From Longimicrobiales bacterium (lineage in GTDB: Bacteria; Gemmatimonadota; Gemmatimonadetes; Longimicrobiales; Gaopeijiaceae): a stretch of DNA of 13,185 bases. The notes under the pieces are model-generated. The model was not told the origin of the DNA and did no database searches. It saw only the letters and a program-made list of their open reading frames with translations. Shown here piece by piece: positions 6,835 through 13,185 of the stretch (within the stretch, counting starts at the first letter, position 1; each line of letters begins with the position of its first letter). Made by a program: the position numbers and the translations under genes. Where the stretch lies: contig JANQME010000264.1 of NCBI GenBank assembly GCA_028280205.1, positions 1 to 13,185 on the forward strand. Direction: 5' to 3'.

Positions 6835-7863
6835 GTGTACACGCACTGCCTCGTCTGCTCCGCCCCGTTCGAGGAGAACGAGCAGCTCGAGCACGTGCCG
6901 AGAGGTCGTCGCCTCGCCTTCGACCCGGCGCGCGGACGGCTCTGGACCGTGTGCCGCGCCTGCCGTCGGTGGTCCCTGCTCCCGATCGAGGAGCGTTGGG
7001 AGGCGCTGGAGGAGCTCGAGAAGCTCACGACCGACCGCGCGCGTCTCCTCTCGCAGACGGACAACATCGCCCTCCTGCGCGACGGCGAGCTCGAGATCGT
7101 CAGGGTGGGCAAGGCGAAGCTGACCGAGGAGGCGTGGTGGCGGTACGGACGCGAGCTCGCCGCGCGGCGTCGTAGCTGGGACAAGCTCGGTCTGGCGGGT
7201 ACGGTCGCGGCCGGAGCGGTCGTCGCCGGAGGCTGGGCCGCGGGGACCGTCTCGATGCTGGGGGTCTGGCTCCTCATGAGCCACGGCGGCGAGACCGTAC
7301 GCGACGGCGCGCGCTGGCTCCGCTTCGGCACCGCCGCGTGGCGCGGCGAGCAGAGGTGCGAGAACTGCGGACACGCGTTCCGCACCCTCCCGTACCGCGA
7401 CCGGAATTCCTTCGGGCTCTTTCCGGGCAGGGTACCGGGGGAGATCGAGGTGGTGGCACGCTGCCCGAAGTGCGGCCTGTATCGTGATGCGGGGCTGCAC
7501 CTTACGGGAGACGAAGCGGACCGCACGCTACGGCGCGTGCTGGCGTACCACCACTTCGCGGGCGCATCCGAGCGTCGGGTGCGGACCGCGACGCGGCTCA
7601 TCCAGGAGGCCGGCTCGACCCGCGACCTCGCGCGCATCGTGGTGAAGGACGGGAAGCGGATCGGCGATCTGGGCCGCACCGGTGGGATCGCCCTCGAGAT
7701 CGCCGCCAACGAGTCCAACGAGCAGCACCTGCTGGAGCTGGAGCTCGCCGAGCTCGAGGCCCACTGGCGCCGCGAGGAGGAGCTCGCGTCGATCATCGAC
7801 GGAGAGCTCACGCCCCTGCCGATGCTCGAGCAGATCCGCCGTCGTGTGACCGGCGCAGTCTGA
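6835..7863 (+). CDS. Uncharacterised membrane protein with two zinc-ribbon-like CX2C...CX2C modules
   Basis: 342 aa from GTG 6835, which has AGGAG 9 nt upstream; ATG 6718 would add 39 residues of Arg/Pro-rich sequence before the first cysteine pair. I do not recognise a characterised family. Visible layout: cysteine cluster C5-X2-C8-X31-C40-X2-C43; a charged region (50-116) with EERWEALEELEKL and KLTEEAWWRYGREL; a 31-residue hydrophobic stretch (118-148, rich in Ala, Gly and Val) flanked by basic residues on both sides; a second cluster C175-X2-C178-X31-C210-X2-C213; and a C-terminal part with a likely charged helix or coiled coil (about 292-322). There is no signal peptide. The two clusters have identical spacing and probably bind zinc. 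Basic flanks on both sides fit a tight membrane hairpin with both ribbons in the cytoplasm, but a single span is possible. The gene is monocistronic between a divergent and a convergent neighbour, so context gives no function. Confidence 0.8.
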   Translation: MYTHCLVCSAPFEENEQLEHVPRGRRLAFDPARGRLWTVCRACRRWSLLPIEERWEALEELEKLTTDRARLLSQTDNIALLRDGELEIVRVGKAKLTEEAWWRYGRELAARRRSWDKLGLAGTVAAGAVVAGGWAAGTVSMLGVWLLMSHGGETVRDGARWLRFGTAAWRGEQRCENCGHAFRTLPYRDRNSFGLFPGRVPGEIEVVARCPKCGLYRDAGLHLTGDEADRTLRRVLAYHHFAGASERRVRTATRLIQEAGSTRDLARIVVKDGKRIGDLGRTGGIALEIAANESNEQHLLELELAELEAHWRREEELASIIDGELTPLPMLEQIRRRVTGAV

Positions 7864-7916
7864 CCCCCGGTGCGCGCCCGGGAACGGAGTCCGAGCGTCG
7901 TGGCCGCGCCGCCGGA
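7864..7916. terminator. Possible hairpin between convergent genes
   Basis: This 53-nt gap separates the ends of the zinc-ribbon gene and nadE. CCGGTGCGCG near 7867-7877 can pair, with one bulge and one G-U pair, with CGCGCCGCCGG near 7905-7915, leaving a loop of about 27 nt. There is no T-tract. It could act as a bidirectional terminator, but the GC background makes chance pairing likely. Confidence 0.22.
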
Positions 7917-9710
7917 TCAGTAGTCGACCGGGCGCAGGTAGAACTCGCCGATCGCGCTCGACGAGAGCACCGCGACCGTCGGCAGCTCGCGCTTCCAGTG
8001 GGTGGACTCGAGGCGCTTCCGGACGACCGCCACGGCGTCCACGTCGAAGCCCGCGCGCTCGAGCGCTTCGGCGTCGTGGCCGCGGATCATCCAGTGCAGG
8101 ATCGGGTCGGCCGTGTGGTACGAGACGCCGATCTCGTCCTCGTCCGTGACGCCCTTCACGAGATCGGCCGTAGCGGGCTTCTCGATGATCGACTCCGGAA
8201 CGCCGAGGTGCCGTGCGAGCGCCCACACCTGCGTCTTGAAGAGGTCGCCGATCGGGTTGATCGGCGGCGAATCGTCGGCGTGCCACGTGAAGTAGCCGAG
8301 CAGACGCTCGCTCTTGTTGCCGGTCCCGAGCGGGAGGGCGCCGAGGCGTGCAGACTGGTCGAAGAGGATCACGGCACGGAGCCGCGCCATGAGGTTGCCC
8401 TTGCGGAGCGGTGTGATGTCCGGCTCGTACGTGTCGACATAGCGGTCGATCGGCTCACTGATGTCGAGCGTCCGCTCGTGCGCGCCGGTCGCCTCGAGCA
8501 CGAGCCCGCCGTGCTCCGTGCTCTCCGGGCTGGAGGTGCGGTACGGGAGCCGGAAGCCGTACACGTTCTCCGGGCCCAGCGCGCGGCACGCGAGCGTGAG
8601 CGAGACCGCCGAGTCGACGCCGCCCGAAACCCCCACCACGACGCGCTCGAAGCCGCGTCTTCGGACGACCTCCTCGCGAATGAACTCCACCAGGGTCCGC
8701 TCGACGAGCTCGAGATCCATCTCGAGGACTCCGGAGTCCAGAAGCGGCGGTCCGCCCTCGGCCTCCGCCCCCCGCCCCACCAGCGGAACGGCCGGCCCGG
8801 ACTCGCCGGCGACGCCTTCGGGGCCGGAGCTCCGTCCGAGCGCCACGTCGAGCGAGCGCTCGAGGTGCGGGAGTGCCTGCTCCAGGTCCGAGAGAAGAGG
8901 CGTCGCGGAGCGGACCCGGTCGAGCTCCCCCGGGTCGAGGACGATCGGTGTGACACACGCGTCGAAGAGCGGCGCCCGGGCCAGCGTCCGTCCGTCCGGA
9001 CCGAAGGCCGCCGAGCCGCCGGGGAAGAGCTTTCCACCCTCGGATCCCGCGAGCTGGGCGATCGCCACGAAGAGCCCGTGCTCCGACGCGATCGTCGGCC
9101 CGAGCCGGTCCCACTGCTCGAGGTTGCCGGGGCGCCCCTCCGACGAAGGCGCGAAGTCCCGAGCCGGAGACGCGCTCACGACGAGCAGGAGCTCGGCCCC
9201 GGCGAGCGCGAGGATCGTCGCCGGCATCGAGTGCCACGCGTCCTCGCACACGAGCATGCCCATCCGACCGTAGCGCGTGTCGAACGCGCGAACGTCGGTC
9301 CCCGGCTCCACGAAGCGGGCTTCGTCGAAGACTCCGTACGTGGGCAGAAAGAGCTTGCGATGGACGTGCCGGACCTCGAAGCGCTCCGTGCCGGCCTCGA
9401 AGTACGCCACGCTGTTGTGCAGGCGCCGACGACGGCGCTCGTAGAAGCCGACGACGACGTCCGGCGAGTCGGGGACCGGGCGTCCGAGCGTTTCGGCGAC
9501 CTCCTCGGCCGTGCGCGCCGCCTCCGCCACGCCGCCTTCCAGGAAGTACCCCGAGAGCGACGCCTCCGGGAAGACGACGACGTCGGTGCTCGGACCCGCA
9601 TCGGCGACCACCGCGCGCACGGCGTCGAGATTCAGGGTGACGTCCCCCTTCACGGGTTTGTGCTGCGCGAGCGCGAGGCGCAGAGGTGCCCCCGAATGAG
9701 CTTGATTCAT
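7917..9710 (-). CDS. nadE: Glutamine-dependent NAD+ synthetase (nitrilase glutaminase + NAD synthase domains)
   Basis: 597 aa. It amidates nicotinic acid adenine dinucleotide to NAD+ using ATP and glutamine. The N-terminal nitrilase-superfamily domain (about 9-285) supplies ammonia; its Glu-Lys-Cys triad is E49 (VVFPEASLSGY), K119 (HRKLFLPTYGVFDE) and C155 (LVCEDAW). The C-terminal ATP-pyrophosphatase domain (about 335-597) shows the P-loop SGGVDS (362-367), GNLMARLRAVILFD, LGTGNKSERLLGYFT, INPIGDLFKTQV, EKPATADLVKG and TDEDEIG, and ends with a KRELP segment. The interdomain linker (about 291-328) is long, Gly/Pro-rich and low in complexity. The KPATADLVKGVTDEDE loop differs from the common KPPSAxLWxGQTDEDE. 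ATG 9710 places the conserved LRLALAQ ten residues in. The gene is divergent from the protease gene, with no partner in an operon. Confidence 0.94.
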   Translation of the reverse strand: MNQAHSGAPLRLALAQHKPVKGDVTLNLDAVRAVVADAGPSTDVVVFPEASLSGYFLEGGVAEAARTAEEVAETLGRPVPDSPDVVVGFYERRRRRLHNSVAYFEAGTERFEVRHVHRKLFLPTYGVFDEARFVEPGTDVRAFDTRYGRMGMLVCEDAWHSMPATILALAGAELLLVVSASPARDFAPSSEGRPGNLEQWDRLGPTIASEHGLFVAIAQLAGSEGGKLFPGGSAAFGPDGRTLARAPLFDACVTPIVLDPGELDRVRSATPLLSDLEQALPHLERSLDVALGRSSGPEGVAGESGPAVPLVGRGAEAEGGPPLLDSGVLEMDLELVERTLVEFIREEVVRRRGFERVVVGVSGGVDSAVSLTLACRALGPENVYGFRLPYRTSSPESTEHGGLVLEATGAHERTLDISEPIDRYVDTYEPDITPLRKGNLMARLRAVILFDQSARLGALPLGTGNKSERLLGYFTWHADDSPPINPIGDLFKTQVWALARHLGVPESIIEKPATADLVKGVTDEDEIGVSYHTADPILHWMIRGHDAEALERAGFDVDAVAVVRKRLESTHWKRELPTVAVLSSSAIGEFYLRPVDY

Positions 9711-9847
9711 CCGTATGGCCGTCGTATCGGTCGTAGAGGCGGACCCGCTCGGATCCGACCTTCTGAAGATACCCCTCGGGGAGCGGAACGCCTCCCGTTA
9801 CGCGGGGGTTAGAGCACCATCTTCTTCTCCGATCCGGAAGATCCCGC
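9711..9847. other. Divergent intergenic region (nadE / S41 protease)
   Basis: This 137-nt region should drive both flanking genes. No clear -35/-10 pair stands out; TATCTT on the minus strand (9772-9767) is a weak -10 candidate for nadE without a matching -35. A small hairpin GGGAGCG-GAA-CGCCTCCC (9779-9796, one bulged C) lies about 50 nt before the protease start. GGAAG at 9836-9840 is a modest Shine-Dalgarno sequence, 7 nt before ATG 9848. Confidence 0.4.
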
Positions 9848-11476
9848 ATGACGAAGAGGTTCGCCCCCACCCTGACGGCTGCCCTCCTCCTGGGAGGGGC
9901 CCCACTCGCCGCCCAGGATTTCGGTCGCGCCGGGGAACGCTCGCCCGAGGTCGACGTCCTCGCCAGCGCGGTGGACGCGATTTCGCGCATGCACATGGAC
10001 TCCTTCGCCGACTCCGCGCTTTGGGAAGCGGCGATCGACGGGCTGATCTCCGCGCTCGACGACCCGTACGCCGAGCTCTTCACCCCTCAGGAGGCCGAGG
10101 CGTGGGAGGAGGACACCACGGGCAACTACTCCGGGATCGGGCTTCAGATCACGCTGCTCAACGAGGAGATCACCGTCACCGCCGTCTTCCGCGGCTTCCC
10201 GGCGTTCGAGCACGGCATCTCGGTCGGCGACGTCATCGTCGGGGTCGACGAGCACGACGCGTCGGAGTGGGGCACGGACATGGCGGCGGACTCGATCCGC
10301 GGGCCGGTCGGCACGAGCGTCGAGGTCCGGATCAAGCGGTCCGGGTACGAGCAGCCGATCGCCTACGACATCACGCGAGCCGAGGTCCACGTGCCCGCCG
10401 TCGACTACGGGATCCTCGACAGCGATATCGGCTACGTGATCATGGACCGCGTGGCGCGCAACGCGGCTCGAGAGATGAACGAGGCGCTCGCCGAGCTGGC
10501 GGGCCGGCGCGGGCTCATCATCGACCTGCGGCGCAACCCGGGCGGCTTCCTCGACGAGTCGCTCATGCTCGCGGACCTCTTCCTCAAGCCGGGTTCGACG
10601 CTGGCCAGCACGGTCCAGCGCGTGCCCGGCGTCGACGCCGCCGAGCCGGAGACCGAATCGTACGGAGACCGCTGGCCGCAGCTCGTCCCGGAGCTGCCCC
10701 TCGTGATCCTGGTCGACGAGTTCACCGCCTCCGGTGCGGAGATCCTCGCCGGGGCCCTTCAGGACTACGACCGCGCGGTCGTGCTCGGGCAGCGCACCTT
10801 CGGCAAGGGTGTGGTCCAGACGGTCATGAACCTCCCGCACGGACGCCGGCTGCGCTTCACGACCGGCGCGTGGCTGACCCCCCTCGGTCGGTCGCTCCAG
10901 CGGGAGCGGGACCGTCAGGGCGTGCCGGTGTCGGAAGCGGTCGAAGAGCTGCCGCGCGTCCGGACGGCAGCCGGACGGAGCCTCATCTCCGGCGGCGGCA
11001 TCTTTCCCGATCTTACGATCCGGGACGACACACTCACGACGAAGGAGCAGGAGTTCATCCGGGCGTCGAACCTGCAGGAGTTTCCGCTCGGCCTGCGCAT
11101 CGCGGAGTTCGGGCTTTCGGTCGCCAAGGAGCGCGGTCAGGACGCGGGCTGGAGTGGGGGTGTCTCCGACGAGCAGCTCGAAGGATTCATCGTCGCGCTG
11201 CGGGACGAGGGTCTGCAGACGACGCTCCTCGACGAAAACGAGGTGCGGACGTATCTGCGCTGGCGCGTCGACATCGCGACCGCGCAGCGGATGAACGACG
11301 TGGCCGCCGAGGTGGAGGTGCGCACCAAACGCGACCCCGTGCTCGCCGAAGCGATCCGGCTGCTGCAGACGACAGGTTCGCAGGACGAGCTCTTCGCCGC
11401 GGTGGATGGACGGTCCGGCGCGACCCAGGCGCCGCCGACGCCGGCGCCGCCAGGAGAGGCGAGCCACCCGAGGTAG
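9848..11476 (+). CDS. Secreted PDZ/S41-family C-terminal processing protease (CtpA/CtpB-like)
   Basis: 542 aa. Residues 1 to about 22 are a Sec signal peptide (MTKRF, hydrophobic core, PLAAQD), so it acts in the cell envelope. An N-terminal helical part with the family pattern 'W..AIDGLISALDDPY..' (59-74) is followed by a PDZ domain (about 92-165, GIGLQI, SVGDVIVGVDEHD, IRGPVGTSVEVRI) and the S41 core: IGYVIMDRV, LIIDLRRNPGGFLDES (223-238), VDEFTASGAEILAGAL with nucleophile S295, and GQRTFGKGVVQT with K320 and Q324. The S-K-Q spacing (25 and 4) equals that of the B. subtilis CtpB triad (S309/K334/Q338 as recalled), so it should be active. A tail of about 150 residues follows the core and ends Pro/Ala-rich. 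Such proteases trim or degrade envelope proteins from the C-terminus. The physiological target cannot be told from the context. Confidence 0.92.
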   Translation: MTKRFAPTLTAALLLGGAPLAAQDFGRAGERSPEVDVLASAVDAISRMHMDSFADSALWEAAIDGLISALDDPYAELFTPQEAEAWEEDTTGNYSGIGLQITLLNEEITVTAVFRGFPAFEHGISVGDVIVGVDEHDASEWGTDMAADSIRGPVGTSVEVRIKRSGYEQPIAYDITRAEVHVPAVDYGILDSDIGYVIMDRVARNAAREMNEALAELAGRRGLIIDLRRNPGGFLDESLMLADLFLKPGSTLASTVQRVPGVDAAEPETESYGDRWPQLVPELPLVILVDEFTASGAEILAGALQDYDRAVVLGQRTFGKGVVQTVMNLPHGRRLRFTTGAWLTPLGRSLQRERDRQGVPVSEAVEELPRVRTAAGRSLISGGGIFPDLTIRDDTLTTKEQEFIRASNLQEFPLGLRIAEFGLSVAKERGQDAGWSGGVSDEQLEGFIVALRDEGLQTTLLDENEVRTYLRWRVDIATAQRMNDVAAEVEVRTKRDPVLAEAIRLLQTTGSQDELFAAVDGRSGATQAPPTPAPPGEASHPR

Positions 11477-11483
11477 TCCGGCC

Positions 11484-11505
11484 GCTCCGGGTCATGGCCC
11501 GGAGC
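11484..11505. terminator. Strong GC hairpin between convergent S41 protease and xerD
   Basis: GCTCCGGG (11484-11491) and CCCGGAGC (11498-11505) form a perfect 8-bp stem with a TCATGG loop. It lies 7 nt after the protease stop and 15 nt beyond the xerD stop. There is no T-tract on either strand, but the symmetrical position between convergent genes suits a bidirectional terminator or 3'-end stabiliser. Confidence 0.5.
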
Positions 11506-11520
11506 CGGCATGAGCCACGG

Positions 11521-12432
11521 TCAGCCCCGAGGGTGGTAGCGGCGATGCATCTGCCGCAGGTATGCCCGATCGAGGTGCGTGTAGATCTGCGTCGTGGAGA
11601 TGTCCGCGTGCCCGAGCAGCTCCTGTACGGCCGCCAGGTCCGCTCCGCCCTCGACCAGATGGGTCGCGAAGGTGTGCCTCAGCGTGTGGGGTGATACCGG
11701 CCGCGCGATGCCCGCGCGGCGGGCCGAGTCCCGCACCAGCGCCCAGATCGATTCCCGCCGGATGGGGCGGCCGCGCGCGTTCAGGAAGACCCGCCCCTCC
11801 CCCTGCCCCGTGTCGAGTCGCGGCCGCACCTCCCCGAGGTAGCGCTCGAGCGCGCGCAGCGCGGGCGCGCCGACGGGCACGAACCGCTCCTTGGAGCCCT
11901 TTCCGAAGACGAGGGCGAACCGCTCGTCCAGGTCCACGTGCGCCAGTCGCAGCTCCACGAGCTCGGAGACCCGGACCCCGGTCGCGTAGAGGAACTCGAG
12001 GGCGGCGCGGTCGCGCCAGTAGAGCGGACGCGACGGGTCCGGCGCGTCGAGCACCTGCTCCACCTCCTCACGAGAGAGGAAGTCAGGAAGGCGGAGCTCG
12101 GTGCGGGGGGCGTCGAGCCGATCCGTGGGGTCGGACTCGAGCGCTCCCTCGGCCAGGAGGAAGCCGAAGTAGGTGCGCACCGCCGAGCGCGCGCGCCGGA
12201 TCGACGAGGCGGCCAGCCCCGACGCCTTCAGGTCGTACATCCACGCCCGCAGTAGCCCCGTGTCCACCTCGTCGGGTGAGGACGCGCCGGCCTCGACGAC
12301 CCAGGCGAGGCAACGCACGAGATCCCGCCGGTACGCGGACACCGTTCGCCTGGAGAGACCGCGCTCGAAGGTGAGGTAGTCCTCGAACTGTTCGACACGG
12401 AACGCGCGCGGCGGAGGTTCGGCCGCGCTCAC
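11521..12432 (-). CDS. xerD: Tyrosine site-specific recombinase, XerD type
   Basis: 303 aa. With XerC, XerD resolves chromosome dimers at dif in other bacteria. An N-terminal SAM-like core-binding domain (about 11-98: FEDYLTFERGLSRRTVSAYRRDL) precedes the catalytic domain (about 115-298). All six catalytic positions are present: R154 (ATGVRVSEL), K178 (FGKGSKERFVPVG), H249 and R252 (SPHTLRHTFATHL), H275 (LLGHADISTTQIYTH) and the nucleophile Y284. The C-terminal HLDRAYLRQMHRRYHPRG fits the XerD swap helix. The start is GTG 12432-12430, overlapping the dedA-like stop as GTGA, with GGGAGG 7 nt upstream. The frame stays open further upstream but only across the dedA-like gene. Length, absence of integrase extensions and the housekeeping neighbourhood argue for the chromosomal Xer enzyme and not a phage integrase; XerC-versus-XerD naming is less certain. 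Confidence 0.9.
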   Translation of the reverse strand: MSAAEPPPRAFRVEQFEDYLTFERGLSRRTVSAYRRDLVRCLAWVVEAGASSPDEVDTGLLRAWMYDLKASGLAASSIRRARSAVRTYFGFLLAEGALESDPTDRLDAPRTELRLPDFLSREEVEQVLDAPDPSRPLYWRDRAALEFLYATGVRVSELVELRLAHVDLDERFALVFGKGSKERFVPVGAPALRALERYLGEVRPRLDTGQGEGRVFLNARGRPIRRESIWALVRDSARRAGIARPVSPHTLRHTFATHLVEGGADLAAVQELLGHADISTTQIYTHLDRAYLRQMHRRYHPRG

Positions 12433-13091
12433 CCTTCTCCCTCCCGTGCGGCCCCACCCCCGCCCTCGCGCCCGTCCGCGTCCGAGGCCTCGGGATGTCG
12501 GGTCCGCAGCCACCAGACGACGAGTACGAGGAGGACCACGACCGCCACGACCGCCAGCGTCCGGTTCACCCCGGAGAGCACGCTCCCCAGCCGATCGAGG
12601 TTGTGCCCGAGCAGGAGCCCGAGCTGCACAAGCCCGCCGTACCAGATGCCGGACGCCAGCGCCAGCGGGATGACGAATCGGGGCCACGGCTGGTGCGTGG
12701 CCCCCGCGAAGACGGGCACGGCCGCACGCACGCCCGGCAGGAATCGCGACACGAAGATCGCCGGAGTGCCCCAGCGCTCGTAGAACGTCTCGACTCGGCG
12801 CATCTGGTGGGGCCGAACCAGGTACCGACCCCACCCCGCCCGGAAGAAGGGTGCTCCGTGCGCCCAGCTCAGGCGGTACACCACCCACGCGCCCGCCACG
12901 TTCGCCGACCAGGTCCCGAGGGCGACCCAGCGGGCCTGCAGGTCGCCCGCTCCGGCGAGGAGTCCCCCGAGCGCGACGAACGTGTCAGCCGGAATCGCCG
13001 GCACGATGTTCTCGATGGCCGCGCCCGCCGCGAGCGCGACGTACACCAGCGGATGTGGCAGGCCGTTCATCCATGCGAGGACTTCGGCCAT
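12429..13091 (-). CDS. DedA-family (SNARE-associated/VTT domain) inner-membrane protein
   Basis: 220 aa. The DedA hallmarks are the re-entrant N-terminal segment AIENIVPAIPADTFVALGGLLAG (about 25-47, with the conserved acidic residue E27) and the signature FVSRFLPGVRAAVPVFAG (about 113-130) with the R...PG.R...P..AG pattern. Several hydrophobic helices follow (about 139-162 and 177-195), then a polar Gly/Glu-rich cytoplasmic tail (about 197-220). DedA proteins are membrane transporters or scramblases; members are linked to undecaprenyl-phosphate recycling and to proton-motive-force homeostasis. The exact substrate is not evident here. ATG 13091 begins one base after the upstream ispF-like stop, and the gene's stop overlaps the xerD start, so the three are likely cotranscribed. 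The undecaprenyl link would suit an envelope role, but this is inference. Confidence 0.88.
   Translation of the reverse strand: MAEVLAWMNGLPHPLVYVALAAGAAIENIVPAIPADTFVALGGLLAGAGDLQARWVALGTWSANVAGAWVVYRLSWAHGAPFFRAGWGRYLVRPHQMRRVETFYERWGTPAIFVSRFLPGVRAAVPVFAGATHQPWPRFVIPLALASGIWYGGLVQLGLLLGHNLDRLGSVLSGVNRTLAVVAVVVLLVLVVWWLRTRHPEASDADGREGGGGAAREGEG
12440..12445 (-). promoter_or_regulatory. Ribosome binding site deciding the xerD GTG start
   Basis: GGGAGG on the minus strand (12445-12440) lies 7 nt before GTG 12432, inside the last codons of the dedA-like gene. It supports the GTGA-overlap start over any longer form of the recombinase. Confidence 0.5.
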
Positions 13092-13092
13092 G

Positions 13093-13185
13093 TCAGCTCT
13101 CCGGGACGCCGCCTCGCCGTACGCCGTCCGCGCCTTCGCTCTCGACCAGGGCCACCGCGTGCACCGCGAGGCCCTCGGAGGCGCC
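13093..13185 (-). CDS. ispF: C-terminal end of MEcPP synthase (IspF), truncated by the window edge
   Basis: Only the last 30 codons and a TGA stop are visible. The peptide begins GASEGLAVHAVALVE, which matches the C-terminal 'GRGEGIA..AVALL' segment of 2-C-methyl-D-erythritol 2,4-cyclodiphosphate synthase, the enzyme of the MEP isoprenoid pathway that cyclises CDP-methylerythritol phosphate. A further hydrophilic tail of about 15 residues (SEGADGVRRGGVPES) follows, which most IspF proteins lack or have shorter. The stop is one base upstream of the dedA-like ATG. The catalytic metal-binding part lies outside the window, so the call rests on this short motif; a fused IspDF is also possible. Confidence 0.7.
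   Translation of the reverse strand, partial: GASEGLAVHAVALVESEGADGVRRGGVPES

Noticed and set aside
6066..7811. Minus-strand open frame (581 codons) spanning the amidotransferase and zinc-ribbon genes
   Set aside because: It is Ser/Arg-rich without motifs and is out of frame with, or antisense to, both supported genes.
9771..9796. GC palindromes (CCCCTCGGGG and GGGAGCG...CGCCTCCC) as a riboswitch or terminator
   Set aside because: Stems are short with no T-tract or recognisable aptamer core; such pairing is expected by chance at this GC content.
7998..9812. Long plus-strand open frame (604 codons) opposite nadE
   Set aside because: It is antisense to a complete, motif-intact NAD+ synthetase; composition is typical of a GC shadow frame.
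9809..11467. Long minus-strand open frame (552 codons) opposite the S41 protease
   Set aside because: The plus-strand protease has a signal peptide, PDZ domain and intact Ser/Lys/Gln site; the antisense frame has none of these.
11521..12432. The tyrosine recombinase as mark of a prophage or integrative element
   Set aside because: It has XerD size and C-terminus, there are no attachment-site repeats, tRNA or phage genes nearby, and it is coupled to a housekeeping gene.
12433..12888. N-terminal extension of the XerD frame by about 150 codons
   Set aside because: It overlaps the DedA gene in another frame, is Arg/Pro/Gly-rich, and the GTG 12432 start gives the normal XerD length with a good ribosome binding site.
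1..13185. Search for CRISPR array, tRNA, rRNA, insertion sequences, or a defence or biosynthetic system
   Set aside because: No direct repeat array, transposase, RNA gene or such gene cluster is visible; the genes are mostly core metabolism and envelope biogenesis.

Overview
The window is uniformly GC-rich, gene-dense bacterial chromosome with almost no non-coding DNA. It encodes complete CMP-Kdo synthesis plus LptC and LptA/OstA-like export proteins, so the host makes LPS and has an outer membrane. The gene order, the lipoprotein-type LptC, the extended OstA-like protein and the many GTG starts suggest a Gemmatimonadota-like lineage. That assignment is inference; no rRNA or lineage marker is present.

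Left block (about 1-6022, all minus strand, read right to left): kdsB, pyrG, kdsA, kdsC, kdsD, lptC and an OstA/LptA-like gene that runs off the left edge. Genes overlap by 4 nt or are separated by 2-18 nt, so they almost certainly form one operon. KdsD makes arabinose 5-phosphate, KdsA condenses it with PEP to Kdo-8-phosphate, KdsC dephosphorylates this to Kdo, and KdsB activates Kdo with CTP, which PyrG supplies. LptC and the OstA-like protein belong to the transport path for the finished LPS. A candidate promoter lies just upstream of kdsB.

Middle block (6103-9710): an orphan glutamine amidotransferase of the TrpG/PabA family (minus), a divergent uncharacterised membrane protein with two zinc-ribbon-like cysteine clusters of identical spacing (plus), and a convergent two-domain glutamine-dependent NAD+ synthetase (minus).

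Right block (9848-13185): a secreted PDZ/S41 C-terminal processing protease (plus), a strong GC hairpin between convergent genes, then a minus-strand run of ispF (only its last 30 codons), a DedA-family membrane protein and a XerD-type tyrosine recombinase. The last two are joined by a GTGA overlap.

I see no tRNA, rRNA, CRISPR array, insertion sequence, prophage or frameshifted gene. Most of the window is housekeeping. The one gene I cannot assign to a known family, and the best candidate for something undescribed, is the double zinc-ribbon membrane protein at 6835-7863.
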